From the NCBI GenBank assembly GCA_021399445.1, contig JAJTUQ010000012.1, forward strand, positions 446,501 to 510,500: 64,000 nucleotides of DNA. Reading direction: 5' to 3'. Below, in pieces: positions 46,000 to 57,955 of this stretch (position 1 is its first letter; every line of letters begins with the position of its first letter). The position numbers were made by a program, and so were the translations under genes. The notes under the pieces are model-generated. The model did not search any database and was not told the DNA's origin. It worked only from the letters and a program-made list of their open reading frames with translations. This stretch comes from Xylogone sp. PMI_703 (lineage: Eukaryota > Ascomycota > Leotiomycetes).

Positions 46000-48900
46000 A
46001 TCGCAATGAGTCCGCAGGAGGGAATCGCACTTTCATATGATGTAAAATAACATATAACTTAGAATGTGATCCTATATCAGCCAGAACCTATTTCTCAGTA
46101 TTTATCCGTTACAGGTCAGCTGTCAACCCCCTCCCACCCAAGTCTCTTCAACTAATTGCATCCGCCGGCTTAATATGTCGTGTAGTAATACTATTATCGG
46201 CTTACTGATCGGCGTGAATGCCAAAGAAAAAGCTTCATCTCCTGCTTTGGTAGCATTGAAACTGTGTTCTGCAGGTATAAACGAATCTTCGAGACTCTTC
46301 TACCTAATTGCCTCCGCGGGCTGATGTATCCTACGAAGACGCTATGATTAGTGAGTTTAGCCGTAGTTACCCTTGAACCTAATTTGATTGCTTTGCCTCG
46401 TGTTATAAACGTCCCCAGTCTGAAACCTACGCTTTGGACGGAGTACATATATGAATTGTGGGCTCATATACTCGCAGATCGCAGATATGAGGGTGGCCGA
46501 ATGTCCGTACATCTGCTTTTCCCGCCAATATGCGTGTTATACCATTAACTACAAGCGCACCAATCACTAAATTCCTCCTCTTTATCAGTTCTGTAAATTA
46601 ATTAGGGGTCGTCTGCCGAATCGCCCTGTTTTGCGGGGTCATCGGCTAAACAAGAGCAAAAAGCCTTTACGCGGTATCCTGTTGAGAGAATCCCTGAAGT
46701 TCCTGTTCGATTTTCATGTGCCCAAAGATTTTGCTCGGCCGATGGCTCGAGACCATTTCTGCATTATTAGCAGGATGAAAGCCATTCAGTGCTTGACCTG
46801 GGGATGGAGTGCGAGAATCCTATACAAAACAGCGGCATAGGATATTTTTACAGAACGAGGGAGTCGAGAGTAAAACTATTCTCGTAGGAATCTGGAACAT
46901 GGCTTTATAATTAGGCTTTTCTCACCCTCGGGGATGGCCAACATCATGGCTTCGGGGAGAGTAGTATGCACCGCAGTCTGCAGTTTAAAATGTAGGCAAT
47001 AAGGCGTCGAAGAATACATGCTAAAAAAGATGATTATTTGTCTTCGCGTCTAAACTTCTCCATGCTTTGGTGTTAATTTTAGTTTATCGGTTATTCGGTC
47101 GCGAATTTGATTACTGTCGTCTATTGCTCGACTGACCAGAATACCTCTGTTAAGGGTATCTAGGTGTCTAGTCCGAGATATCGGCAGACCAATATAATAT
47201 GATATTAGATTAGATGTTTCCACAGTCATTTCATTGACGTTCTACAGAATGAGAGTAGTGTGATCCACGCACGTTACATGATTGTAATCTGTGCAGGAAG
47301 GAGAGGGAAAATGCCGTATCTGCTGGTAATGTTGAAATTTGGACGCAATAGAGCGACAAGCTTATATATTTTATATACTATATAGGCGGACAGATATCGG
47401 TTATTTTGAGTTAAATAATCTATATTGTTTTTGGTCTCACAAGTTATAATATCTCTTAATATAACCTTAAAAGTTTTATGGAAGCGATAGTTGAGTGTAA
47501 CAGTAACGCGGGGCAGAGTAAGCAAGAATAGAGCTGAGCGACAAGAACAACACGAAACAGCACAAACAGGCACACAAGGCTTCACGAGAACGGACCACTC
47601 CCCTTGGTAGAGTATGAAAAGGTTGTTGATTGCTAAAGAGAATCTCTCGCTGGTTTATACCAACTCGGCTCGGAATTACTACGGGTATTGTACGCCATGT
47701 TTCCCTACCAAAGTACCAAGGTACGACGCCTCCATCGCCCCAGTTTCTAGCCCCGCGTGCCCCGCAAGCCCCAGGAGCTCGCTAAGACACGGCAAAGGTA
47801 AGGTACGGTCTGGACAGCCATTGCTTTAACAAAGAAAAGAGAGCACCATACTAATCCCTTGCGTATAGTTTTCTTGTGCTATAATTCGTTGAAGCTACTG
47901 GTTGTAACTGTTCAAAATCACAATCACTTACCAATACAAACCTATATATGAGCTCTTTAAAATCTCAAAGATGCATCGACAGCCAATCGAAACGGTATAC
48001 GCCATATCTAACAAATGAATGGTTGAAATGAAAAGACGAGTGGGGATTCATAATATCTATGGTTAAAACACAGCAAGCTTGGCATATGTGAAGCATTCAG
48101 AGGATCATCTCCTTCTATGCCCCAGAGCGGTTATCTGTTATGTCAATCTGCATTTGGCCCGCTAAAGAGATTGAAGCTAGGATGAAGATTATACCCTATT
48201 AACCTTAGCGAAGAGGTTCAGCCTGTCGGGAAAAACAATAGAACATCATCTGGGGCGTGTGAGAGCGAATCGGATAGTCGGATTACGAGGGTACATTCGA
48301 TTGGTTGGTTGCTCGCGTCATTTAGGTACTGTATAGCAAACTTGCCAAAAAATTCTGCTGAGAAAGAGCTTCAAAATACACTCAAATGCAAATATTCAAG
48401 CTGCATCAACAGATATCCACAGGATTCTCTTCATACCATGAACACATTGCCCTTGATGGATATAAATGCAAAGCTCTTCAACCAACCCCGAAATGGTTGG
48501 TTGTGATACAGCTTAAATAAATACATAAAGCTATTCTCTCATCTCTTTCTCTTCCAATTACACTGAATATCAAAGAGTGCTAAACTTAGCTTATATCTCG
48601 TTAGTAAACAAGATCATGCGTTTTGGAGAATATCTACAAACACTATCTCAAAATCGAAGTTAGTTCTATCCACATTGTAACACAATGGTGGGTAAGGAGA
48701 AGGGCGGAGGAATATCTCGGAAAGTTCACGGAGAGGGAACTTTACTTGAGAATAGTAGGCGTTCAAGCACGTATACTTGTAGGGTGATGCACACTTGGTG
48801 GGGCTTGTCTACCCTTAGCCACTACTGTAAACAAGGTGGTAAGCAATATTCCTTAGCTCTTTCATCAAATGTTCTCAAGACTTGCCCTTATTCTCATTGT

Positions 48901-49167
48901 AATGCGGTACTAACATCAGAGCCTGCACCGGACAATGTAGTAGTATTACGTGCCTTAATGCTGATAGTGACAACGTAGTGGTAGTAGAATCAGGAATACC
49001 AAACCACGCAAGATCATCATCCACACGTACAGGTGGAGTGTGTCCTACGTTGTAACACAAGATTCCCACTAACTTCATGCCGTCGCCATATACAATTTTT
49101 GTGCAGCCTGTGATGGGAGTGTTAGTTTTATTGTGGTTGAATGATACTCCGAGCAGATTAGACGATT
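46000..49167. other. Gene-poor stretch of about 3.2 kb
   Basis: Only short frames without recognisable motifs (for example 46631-46840, 47614-47829, 48309-48506, 48685-48978). Composition varies, with AT-rich parts at 47.3-47.5 kb. It is probably decayed repeat or deleted-gene DNA. Confidence 0.4.
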
Positions 49168-49172
49168 GTTTC

Positions 49173-49371
49173 TGTTGAAGTGCTGCCTACGGGTACCTAT
49201 AGGTAACCACTGGTATGGCCTGTAAGCTGGGCTTATTGTAGCCTGTTACAGGGGTTTACAGATCCCTATACATATATAGCAATACTTACCCACTATACAG
49301 TTAGTCCAGCAGTTCAATTCAGTGTCTTTCATGAGCCTAATACGATCGGTAATACCATAACCTCCTCAATA
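49173..49371. mobile_element. Probable solo LTR (copia-like), 199 bp
   Basis: It starts TGTTGAAGTGCTGCC and ends CTCCTCAATA. The terminal CAATA differs by one C-to-T change from the expected CAACA. It is flanked by the 5-bp direct repeat GTTTC (49168-49172 and 49372-49376). A short TATA-like run (CATATATAGC) is central. It lies just beyond the 3' end of the acetyl xylan esterase pseudogene. Confidence 0.6.
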
Positions 49372-49419
49372 GTTTCAACTCCTCACCGAAGTTAGAATAG
49401 TAAGGGATTGTGTCGATGG

Positions 49420-50143
49420 TTCCGTGGAAGCTGTCAAGACAAAAGTCAAATAAGGACCTTGGGTGGAACAGGATGGAGACATGTATCAACATCTTTGGAC
49501 GGCTTCTACTGTATCCAAGATAGTACCCATGAGCTTGATCACCCCACTGCTAGACCGTCTTCATTAGATTCCACCGGCACACTGGCTATCCCAAGCAGGT
49601 GCTGCCATCCGAGTAGTGGCACCTGAAACATAGAAGCAGCCACCAGGAACACCTCCGTAGAGGGCGCCGGCGTTGAAAATATCAGGGTAAGCTCCAGCTA
49701 AAAGTTTGGCCATCATCGCTTCAGAGCCGCTGCTAGTCACATAGACTCTATTTATGTCGCCGCCGCAGTGGGTTTCGACGTGTTTCACCATGTTTTACAA
49801 TCGTTTGGCTCGTTCGTGCGTGAGCAATACAGTGGAAGATACCTCCCAACACTCGCCACTAGATGGAGGACTTAGATAGATCACAATGTAACCGTATTTA
49901 TCCGCATTTTGAGCATATCCCTAAGTTTCGTTAAAATAGCTTGGTCCTGAACCTGCGCAGTGGTGTATAGCAACTATAATCGGCGATGAGGCCACTTTGC
50001 TGGTTGGTACATGCACTTACATCCTGGCATTTGTGGGCGCTGAGGCGAAGCCGGTGACTTCTGGAGAATGACGAGAGTGCGTCTACTAGAGGTATTGCAG
50101 CCACAGCTACCATCAATGTCAAATGCAGGAACATGCCAGTCAC
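49420..50143 (-). pseudogene. CE1 acetyl xylan esterase pseudogene
   Basis: Minus-strand frames in sequence match a fungal acetyl xylan esterase. A signal peptide (MTGMFLHLTLMVAVAAIPLV) is followed, in another frame, by PEVTGFASAPTNARM, a stop, and VHVPTSKVASSPIIVAIHHC. Next come GYAQNADKYGYIVIYLSPPS and SGECWEVSSTVLLTH. After a break comes DINRVYVTSSGSEAMMAKLL, then AGAYPDIFNAGALYGGVPGG and CFYVSGATTRMAAPAWDSQC. Two stops follow, and then GDQAHGYYLGYSRSRPKM. The nucleophile elbow, normally G-x-S-x-G, reads TSSGS, so even the active site is damaged. At least three stops and two frameshifts are present. The living enzyme would remove acetyl groups from xylan. Confidence 0.8.
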
Positions 50144-50927
50144 CGAGACTGTTTACTTTTTGGGGGCTGGTTAGAACGTGATGAACGTTGCTTCGGCTTT
50201 CAGTATTTGAGGATAGACGAGAGTTTGCGGGGTCGGCAAATTCATATATAAAAATGGCCACACGAGTCAACCTTGCATTCATCTAGTTTTGTAATTACCA
50301 AGTAACTACTGTACCCTGAAATCGTGTTTCATAATAATACTAATGTTTCAGACATTAAAGAATTAGATATTTAAAATTATATGGAACTAATTAGCTATCT
50401 GTCAAAATATTACTTTATATGATTACGTGGTTGTTGGTAATGTTGAAGAGTGATTTTGCCCAATTTTGCTCTGAAATTGAGTGCGCCGTCCGGGTGGGAA
50501 ATACGTTATGTGATCCAGCGTCTCTAAGGTTTTCTCGGAACAATGGTCCCAATGTGGTATAAGACAAAAGAATTGATTGAATTAACTATCCTACAATGCA
50601 ATTACAGTACAATATAGTCCCGTGCAAGTGCCTTGGAGAGGCGGCGTTATGAAGGCACGTGGCGTAGCCAAGTCAAGCAAATCGCCAATACGTAGTAGCG
50701 TAGCTAGCACTGCTTTCGTGGACAGGTTCAATATAGTAGGTTTACGCCTACAGTATTTGATATTGTCGAATTATATTTATCGCAAAGAAGGAAGAAGAGC
50801 TAGAGAGCTCGTGAGACTCCTGTAGATACAGGAGAAGCTTGGGCCATGATCGGTTGGTCCGTCAACAAAGGAGGTCCTCTTGCCAAACCAACAAAACGGC
50901 CAGCGCTGCTAGACATCTGCTGTTCCG
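50144..50927. other. Intergenic stretch with a small hairpin downstream of GH54
   Basis: Nothing coding. A perfect 8-bp stem (CTCCTGTA) with a 2-nt loop lies at 50817-50834, about 95 nt past the GH54 stop codon. It could lie in that gene's 3' untranslated region. Confidence 0.4.
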
Positions 50928-52106
50928 TCATAGACACTGAGAATAATATGGATTTTGCGCCTGGCAGGTATACGGCGAAGTACAGGTTGTGGGACCGGTC
51001 CAGCCGTTTCCACCACACTGGCCCCAGTGTGTCTGGCTAGCACCCGAAGGTTGGGTGGTGGTTCCTTTTCCGGGGCCTGAAATCGAGGTAGAGTATCCGG
51101 CAGCTACGATGTTGGCCTGCACTGCGTTCTCGGTGTCGTCGGATGGATAGCCAGAGGTCATCACACCCTCGTAGAACGTGCCTTGGGCACCGTCACTGTT
51201 ATCCCCGCCAGTGCCAAGAATAATGGCGCCCTCTTTGTGCATTGGGTTATATCCACTTGGGCGCACGCCGTTATAGAATGTCGACAGCGAGCCAGAAGCA
51301 GCGTTACCGCCACGGATTGCCCACTGGTTTGCTTTTCCTTTGACAACCGCGGTAGTGAACCGGTATGAGATAGACGGGTCGGCAGGATTGTTCTTGGCAC
51401 TTTGGCCAGAGAATAGACCGTTCTCGAGGTCGGCCATAATCCAAGGGCCACTACCAGAACCAGTACCCCAGACATTACAGTTGCCAAAATAGATAGCTTC
51501 CATATGACCAGCACCCGTATCGCGACTGCTAGTCTCAGCATTACCGTAGTCAAAGCAGCAGCCACCATTATAATGAGTACCATCAAGGACGGCGTATATA
51601 CCTTCCGGTTCGTCGCCTGTAGCTGTCCCAGTGGCGGCGTTGTTGCGGTAGCCAGTGCCAGGGGCGACAAAGACGCCGTATGCTTTCTGACCGTTTAGCG
51701 AGATAGGTGCACTGGCCGCATTAGCCAAGTTATCGTAGCCATTGGGTCCCGGGCCCCTCGCAGCACCTCCAGGTGGAGCGTCGGTGAGGTGATTACCATG
51801 ACCAGACTGGTCGTAAATAATAGTAATCAGGCAAGTTGTACCAGCACAAAAAGAGTCTTGGGTAGCAGCATTGGCAACCCCACCAGCGGATAGCGGTGCG
51901 ATAGTGGTTGTAGCACCATCTGAGCTACGTTTCACCTGGTAAAGCGGGCCGCTATAAGCGCTATAGAGGGAGCGAGTAGTGCTGTGCGCCGCAACGCATG
52001 GCGTGCCGCCGGAGGCATAGATGTCGCAGGGCCCAGCAGCAACAAAAGAGCCCGTGACAGCAAGGCCTAGAGCCAAGGCACGCTTGAAGTTCGGTCGTGA
52101 GGACAT
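50928..52106 (-). CDS. GH54 alpha-L-arabinofuranosidase with CBM1 in place of CBM42
   Basis: A single exon of 392 residues from the ATG at 52106; an upstream in-frame ATG at 52187 would spoil the signal peptide. The N-terminus ([20 protein letters not shown], then [20 protein letters not shown]) matches AbfB-type enzymes. The catalytic domain shows [34 protein letters not shown], the nucleophile Glu in [11 protein letters not shown] and the acid/base Asp in [13 protein letters not shown]. It ends at AAGYSTSI. The usual C-terminal arabinose-binding CBM42 (about 160 residues) is missing. A short Gly/Thr/Ser linker instead leads to a complete CBM1 ([16 protein letters not shown], then NPYYSQCL). 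The enzyme removes arabinose side chains. The module swap would redirect it from arabinoxylan side chains to cellulose surfaces. Confidence 0.93.
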   Translation of the reverse strand: MSSRPNFKRALALGLAVTGSFVAAGPCDIYASGGTPCVAAHSTTRSLYSAYSGPLYQVKRSSDGATTTIAPLSAGGVANAATQDSFCAGTTCLITIIYDQSGHGNHLTDAPPGGAARGPGPNGYDNLANAASAPISLNGQKAYGVFVAPGTGYRNNAATGTATGDEPEGIYAVLDGTHYNGGCCFDYGNAETSSRDTGAGHMEAIYFGNCNVWGTGSGSGPWIMADLENGLFSGQSAKNNPADPSISYRFTTAVVKGKANQWAIRGGNAASGSLSTFYNGVRPSGYNPMHKEGAIILGTGGDNSDGAQGTFYEGVMTSGYPSDDTENAVQANIVAAGYSTSISGPGKGTTTQPSGASQTHWGQCGGNGWTGPTTCTSPYTCQAQNPYYSQCL

Positions 52107-53925
52107 TTCGAATGGGTTTTGTGAGGGGAATAGTAGAACGAGCAATCTTATCAAGAAAATATCTAAACAGCCACCAATACAGGACACCGCGGGGCTTAAG
52201 AACTTACGACTACGTATAAGTACTAAACATGGAATAAAATATTCTATCTAATCAATGACCTCTAGGAGATCCTAATTCCGGGTGCTCATTGACTATAGGA
52301 GACGGCTAAGCATCGTTTTATGCGCTCGAATAGGAATGCTTACACCTGTAAAATGGAACGAATAGAGATGGAATAAAACATTCCGTAACTAACGGCCTCT
52401 GGAGGTTCATCTCTACATGCCTATTCTCAAGTAGAGAGAGAGGCCGGCGGCTATGTAATGCTCTATCCGCTCTTATCAGGGGTACAATATCCATACGGAA
52501 ATGAGGAGGGGTTAATTAAAATAGCAATTAGCAAAATATTAATCACTGTATCACTGCAAGATATTGTATATCGGGGAACAAGAGTAAAACCACACTAGAT
52601 CTCTACCCTTGCTACAATTTTTTCCTGGGAGCTATTTTATTAAACTTTTATGACCCCGCTGTGTTGATGTAGCATATATTAATATATGTTTAGCTTATTT
52701 TTAGCTAGCGTACCGTTCTATCCGCTCCTATCAGGGTACAGTATTCATGGAGAAGTGAGGCGAGATCCATCGCCGAGAGACTCGGCTCTGGCAACGTTAG
52801 ATGAACCGCATGAGGAGAACGCGGGGAGCCAAATCTAGGGGTAAGCCACGCCCGCCGCCACCTAAGCAGTCCATGCACCAAATATAGCCGGGATTGTGCT
52901 GCTACAGTCGAGGGTTCCTGCCGTGGCTGGATAATATCGTACTGCATAGGAGCACTCGCCGTAACAGCGGTAAGAAGGCTTTGACTAGCAAATGCTTGGG
53001 ATTGAGAGGATGTGAGAAAGGGAACCAGCCAATCACCTCTCGTTCACCAGAGCCGCAATTCCTTCCTCGGATAGGGCTTTGACACTCTGTAGTGTGCCAG
53101 CTCAGTTAACTCTACTTCATTTAGGCTGGCAATAGCATCCCTGTAAGGTTGTAGCCTTGGGCTGTCAGCGATTATGCCGAACATTCTGTTCCTCAACTAC
53201 TAAGTTCACTGTTTTTGAGAAAGCTAAGAGAGCCGAGAGAGTTGATGACGTCGATATATAGCTGATTATTTTATTGATCCTCCCCTATCATGTGTTATCG
53301 CCCCAAAGTAGAGACCGACTACAGGTCTGCTGGGATGTGAGACCTACTCTGCGGATCTTTGTTAGATAATCCGTGATTCGTACAAACTCGGCTCTGGTAA
53401 TCAAACCAGCGATAGCTTTTTATCTCGCCCACATCTCCAGCTGGGTTAGCGATTCACTGTAGCAGAAGGTGACTTTCCCAGGATGCACTGTGGATCAACA
53501 TAGCTGTGGGCCTGGCCGTGGCCGTGGTTGGGGTGGATGTTATATCCCCACCTGAGTTTTGAAGCTTCCTGCAAGTCGGTGGGAACAAAATAAAGTTACC
53601 TAATGTCACAGTCAACTTGTCTAGGACATTCCAAGCGGTCGTAACGTCTCTCTGGCTGACAATCCCCCTGATTGCGGCCAAGCACCCTATCCAGTCCACA
53701 TCGATTTGTGCCGAGTCGCGTTAGCCGTGAAGATCTCCAGGAACTCCAGGGGCGCTGAGCTCGAAAATATGTCCTGCAAAACATCAGCCGCATTTTGTAT
53801 GCTATGGCAGCTAACATTAGCTGCCTAGATCACTTCTGTATCTATATATGATTTAAATAACTTGAATAGCGTTACATAAACTAAACGGAAGTGTATATTT
53901 ATTCTAAGAATATACCCTTAAGATA
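52107..53925. promoter_or_regulatory. GH54 upstream region with diverged direct repeats and a GGCTAA site
   Basis: GGCTAAG at 52304-52310 (plus strand) lies about 200 nt before the GH54 start and fits the XlnR core. Segments starting at 52228 and 52367 (ATGGAATAAAAYATTCYRT) are diverged copies about 140 bp apart. A second pair, near 52470 and 52715 (CTATCCGCTCYTATCAGGG), is about 245 bp apart. No gene is supported, and the rest holds short frames only. Confidence 0.45.
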
Positions 53926-53930
53926 TCAAC

Positions 53931-54159
53931 TGTTGACTGGAAACGCAGGAATACAGAACCACTATTGTATTGATTGCTTGACGAGTCTACAACTACAGTT
54001 GCTTCTATATATACAGAGAGTTACGGCCGTACAGGCACCCGTAGGGTGCCTATAGTTGCCTACAGTGGTAGCCTACCGTAAATCCTATCCGTAAGCCCTA
54101 GCATAAGCAACCGTAAGAACACTGTGAACTGGCATCCGTAAACTCCAAATATTGCAACA
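53931..54159. mobile_element. Solo LTR (copia-like), 229 bp
   Basis: It starts TGTTGACTGG and ends TATTGCAACA, so the ends form a perfect TGTTG..CAACA inverted repeat. Both sides carry the 5-bp duplication TCAAC (53926-53930 and 54160-54164). The element contains a CTATATATAC TATA-like run. It lies about 340 bp beyond the 3' end of the intact GH62 gene. No internal retrotransposon sequence remains, so recombination between two LTRs is the likely history. Confidence 0.8.
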
Positions 54160-54502
54160 TCAACGATGCAAGTTTTATAGCTTTACATTCTTAGAAATTT
54201 GCATAAAATTTATAAAATAATATGTGATCTTTATAATTTATACTATTGTTAAGCAGAAAAGTCTCAAGTGTTAAGTGGTACTTGTCGTTAAGATGTAGCC
54301 GGAGGTGAAAAGGTGCTTTTACTTTGTTATATTACAGTACAATATTTTTGATTATCACATTTATATTCAAAAAAAATAAGTCTTATGTAATTTTCATTTC
54401 TTGATACTTGTGGGTTTAGCTCTGTATGACCTTAATCACGGATAATGTCACGTTTATTCACTTCTATATATGATGAGCTTAAACGCGAATTTCCTCACAC
54501 GT

Positions 54503-55510
54503 TTATGATAGTGTCAGAAGGCCGGGCCGGTAAGGTAAGAGGTTGTAACTACCGCCGGAGGAAGTGGCTCGTCCCTGGTAGAGTAACTGCAGGTTGCATG
54601 GGTCTACAGTCTTCGTCTGGTCGGGGTTGCTACGGACAAGGTCACCGCTGCTGATATCGTTGGTCCAAGTGGCACCGCTATTGGCCTTGCCAGCAAAGGG
54701 TGCACTCTCACTCGTGGCCTGCGGAGTCCATGAGCCGCTAAGGCTGGTAGCCGTGAACGAACGGAAATACCGTCCGCTTGCTCCAATCGCCTCCACGATC
54801 ATGAGATATCGGTTTTGGCCTTGGACAGTGTAAACCTCGACTGCTTCAAACAAGTTGTTAGGGTTAGAGTCGCTTAAGACCACAGTAGCTGTGGGAAAAT
54901 TGTTTGGGAAGTCATTAATAGGCATGCTAGATCGATAAATCTTTCCGTTGTCGCCTGCGAAGAAGAGGTACATATTCGAACTATCGCCGATGAGTGCCGG
55001 GTCAATAGGGCCGGTGCTGGAGCCTGAGATGCTTCCCGAGTAGAGCGGCTTTGGTGAAGACCATCCATTGGCATTGGTAGGATCACTCGATGTCATATAA
55101 GAGAACGGTGTGGAACCCCATTCTTTGGCAAGCACCCAGATGCCCTTTGGCGCGAAGTAGATGAGGTCAGGTGCAACAGCAGTTATCGACATGGCGCTCT
55201 GGCTTGCAGATGCCATGTTAGACCAGTCAGAGAAACGGCCGAAGCTCATGGAGCCGTAGTTTCCACTCGAGTCGACATATGATCCGTAAACAATATGCTG
55301 GCCGTTGGAGACGACGTTGGTGAAGTCCTTGAGTGAAACCCACCCCGATTTAGGGTTTGCGAGTGGGCCAGTTGAGGTCCATTGGTACTTCGATGGGAGA
55401 CTGCAAGTTGCTGAAGTTGAGCCCGTTGTACTTGTACCGGCTTTCGTTGTAGTCACTCCAGCAGATATAATTGGAACCAGGACAAATAACACAGCAGAAA
55501 AATAAATCAT
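54503..55510 (-). CDS. GH62 alpha-L-arabinofuranosidase
   Basis: A single 335-residue frame starting at the ATG at 55510. The signal peptide [19 protein letters not shown] is followed by a Thr/Ser-rich stretch ([16 protein letters not shown]) that looks like a linker with no module in front of it. The catalytic propeller begins [15 protein letters not shown]. Likely catalytic residues are Asp62 in SLKDFTNVV, Asp170 in [12 protein letters not shown] and a Glu in [11 protein letters not shown] (222 or 225). The C-terminus [12 protein letters not shown] is typical. GH62 enzymes cut arabinose from singly substituted xylose of arabinoxylan. Compared with the pseudogene at 40 kb it lacks the N-terminal CBM1 and the intron, so the orphan linker suggests module loss. 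Confidence 0.93.
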   Translation of the reverse strand: MIYFSAVLFVLVPIISAGVTTTKAGTSTTGSTSATCSLPSKYQWTSTGPLANPKSGWVSLKDFTNVVSNGQHIVYGSYVDSSGNYGSMSFGRFSDWSNMASASQSAMSITAVAPDLIYFAPKGIWVLAKEWGSTPFSYMTSSDPTNANGWSSPKPLYSGSISGSSTGPIDPALIGDSSNMYLFFAGDNGKIYRSSMPINDFPNNFPTATVVLSDSNPNNLFEAVEVYTVQGQNRYLMIVEAIGASGRYFRSFTATSLSGSWTPQATSESAPFAGKANSGATWTNDISSGDLVRSNPDQTKTVDPCNLQLLYQGRATSSGGSYNLLPYRPGLLTLS

Positions 55511-57955
55511 GTTGAGATCACTGATAAAAAGCTTGAGAAAGATAGGATTCTGTCACGGCTGGTAGAACGTTCTACCACATTATGCTTACTTATTTATATT
55601 ATCACTTGTGCTCCGGAAATATTACATGTGCTTGTCACCTTCACCAAGCATGAAAAATGCCGTAAGGACCGTGCAAGTGTACATTTTCCATCCGTCAGCC
55701 TTGAACAGCAGTATGTGAAGTGGGGCAGTGTCTCCTCTGGTCGTTTCGTGTCTGTATAAAATTAATTTAGTTGACCGCTATGGATAAATTAAGGCCGATG
55801 ATGCACCCCAACAACATATACTATGGACAAATTAGGAGGGAAAATTACTAAATCACCTGTAGAAAGTGAGTGAGATTTGACTTATGCATATTAAGGTAAT
55901 ATATCGTGTAGAAGTTCAACAGTGAGTGACTGACGCGGAGAATTGAATGCCCACCCATATTTTTAGGCAATATCATTTCGGTGGATCGTTCGGCAGCAGT
56001 ACGTCTACTAACCAGCCAATGCAGAAACTAGAACAGCGTGAGGGAGTGGGCAGGAGATATTGGCTAAACAAGGTTGTACTCAGGAATACATCCGCACAGG
56101 CGCACCTATCAGTCGCAGGAATTTTCGAGTTTAGAATATTCTGGAGTCTTGACCTCCCGATAGAAAAAACACTAACCCTCCTCCTGAACCTCGTTCTTAT
56201 TTCACTCTGGATGCTCACCAGTGCGTAAGAACTACCTTGGCAGGCACAGATTGAACCACGGCAATATGCGGGAATATGTCTTTTAACATCTGCACATGAT
56301 GTACCCCGCTGATACGCCGTAGTGATCCAGGATTAGTGTTGTAGCATAATGATTTGACCACTCTTCCAACAAGGTCCTTCAAGAAGCCGTTGTATTAATA
56401 AGATCAAATATGCACACCGGTGACTTAAAAACTCAGTACACTAGCTATGGTACCCCGCAAGTATAACAAACTTACAATATGGGAAGTATCACAACTACTA
56501 TCCATCACGAAAACCGGTGTTCCGGTCTCCCAATGTTTGTATCCTAAATATATTAATCTACAGTGACTATGATTATATAGAGATCAGAAATCTGAAGACA
56601 AGTTATTATTAAGGATAAGTAAGCCATTGGGTGATTTAAGCGCAATTACCTATTCTACCGTTTGTTACCAAAGTCTCGGCAAACGAATTAAAACAAAGGT
56701 CACATCGAGGCTCCATTTAGAACGATTTGAGCGCTTATAGAACAGGCTATGAAAGGAGACGCTAGGTTCAAGTGCTCCCTTTCCTTGAATGGCCAATTAA
56801 TGACCGGGGGAGACCGCGGAGAATACGGGCCGATCCTTTTCGAAGATCGGATTGATTGAATAATTATGGGTTGAGAGTATAAACGTCCCACTGACTCTCG
56901 ATGGGTAGGTATGTTTTAAGAGGAGTTATAGCAAATTCTTAGCCATTATCTTCATTTAGTTGATAGTAGTAGAATGGTTTTTGGTTATAATCTCTGTTGG
57001 TTTTATGTTAACTTTAATACTCAACCGAGTTTAAGTCAAGCTTAAAGTAAGGTTGCAGTTAATATTACTATAATACATTAGACAATTGATAGCTTAGTTT
57101 TTTTTAAAATGTTTAGGTTTAAAGAAGATGTATGAATCATTTCAAGTGAACAACGGACCAAGGGCTTGAAATACATGTTTAGTACAGTTTACAGGTGCTG
57201 GATTTACGATTTTACAAGATCCAGGTGATAATATTAAACTTAATAGTCTCAAATCCCCGGTTAACACACCATAATATACATAGAATTATAATGAAGGTTA
57301 ATCTAATATTAATTTCCAGATTATCTCATTGATATAACTAATAATGTAACCATAATTAATATCTTACATGCACTTGTTAGCTTTATCCGTGAAGAGACGT
57401 AGTAGCGCCCCAATCGCCGTAATCCTCTTCGCTTGTTGTTCCAGATCAGCACATTGATCTGCTCTTCGATCCTACTCTCTGCAAAGTTCAGTATTGCCGT
57501 GTGACTGCCTTCTCCCCGATTTTCCTTCTGAGATTTTTCCCTCCCACTACACTCTGTCGATCAGGCGAGTTGACCGCATACAGGATTAATAACAATGGGG
57601 TAAGCTCTACATTATCCCGCACAATATCTCCTTTTGACAGCACAAGAAACAATCTTCGGCATTGTTGTCTCATGATCCTCTAAGAGATTTAAACCTCTCT
57701 CCATAAATTGAATATTAGCCTAGAGCCGCCTTGGTTTGCATATCCAGCTGCTATTAGCCGTCTATGAGCAGAGTGGATAAACGATTGATATTATACTCCA
57801 AAGTAGGTCCTTAGCAGTTTAGTAAGATGTAAATATCACAGTTCCTTCAAGAAATCCCCCGTCTCCGTGTACGGTTTTTAGCTGGCATCTGGGTAGAGAA
57901 ACAGCTGTAAACTGCTACTTCTTCCTCGCTGTGCTGGGAATTTGATTAAGGCACT
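55511..57955. promoter_or_regulatory. Intergenic region; paired GGCTAA cores upstream of the esterase
   Basis: No gene is supported over 2.4 kb; the section 56.9-57.4 kb is AT-rich. TTAGCC (GGCTAA on the minus strand) occurs at 57715-57720 and 57754-57759, 39 bp apart and about 200-240 nt ahead of the feruloyl esterase start. Such pairs are used by XlnR-type activators, though chance cannot be excluded. Confidence 0.4.

Noticed and set aside
46000..49167. Several short frames considered as small secreted proteins
   Set aside because: No signal peptide with a plausible mature region, no motifs and no splice context.
51161..51670. 169-codon minus-strand frame
   Set aside because: Alternative-frame shadow of the GH54 gene.
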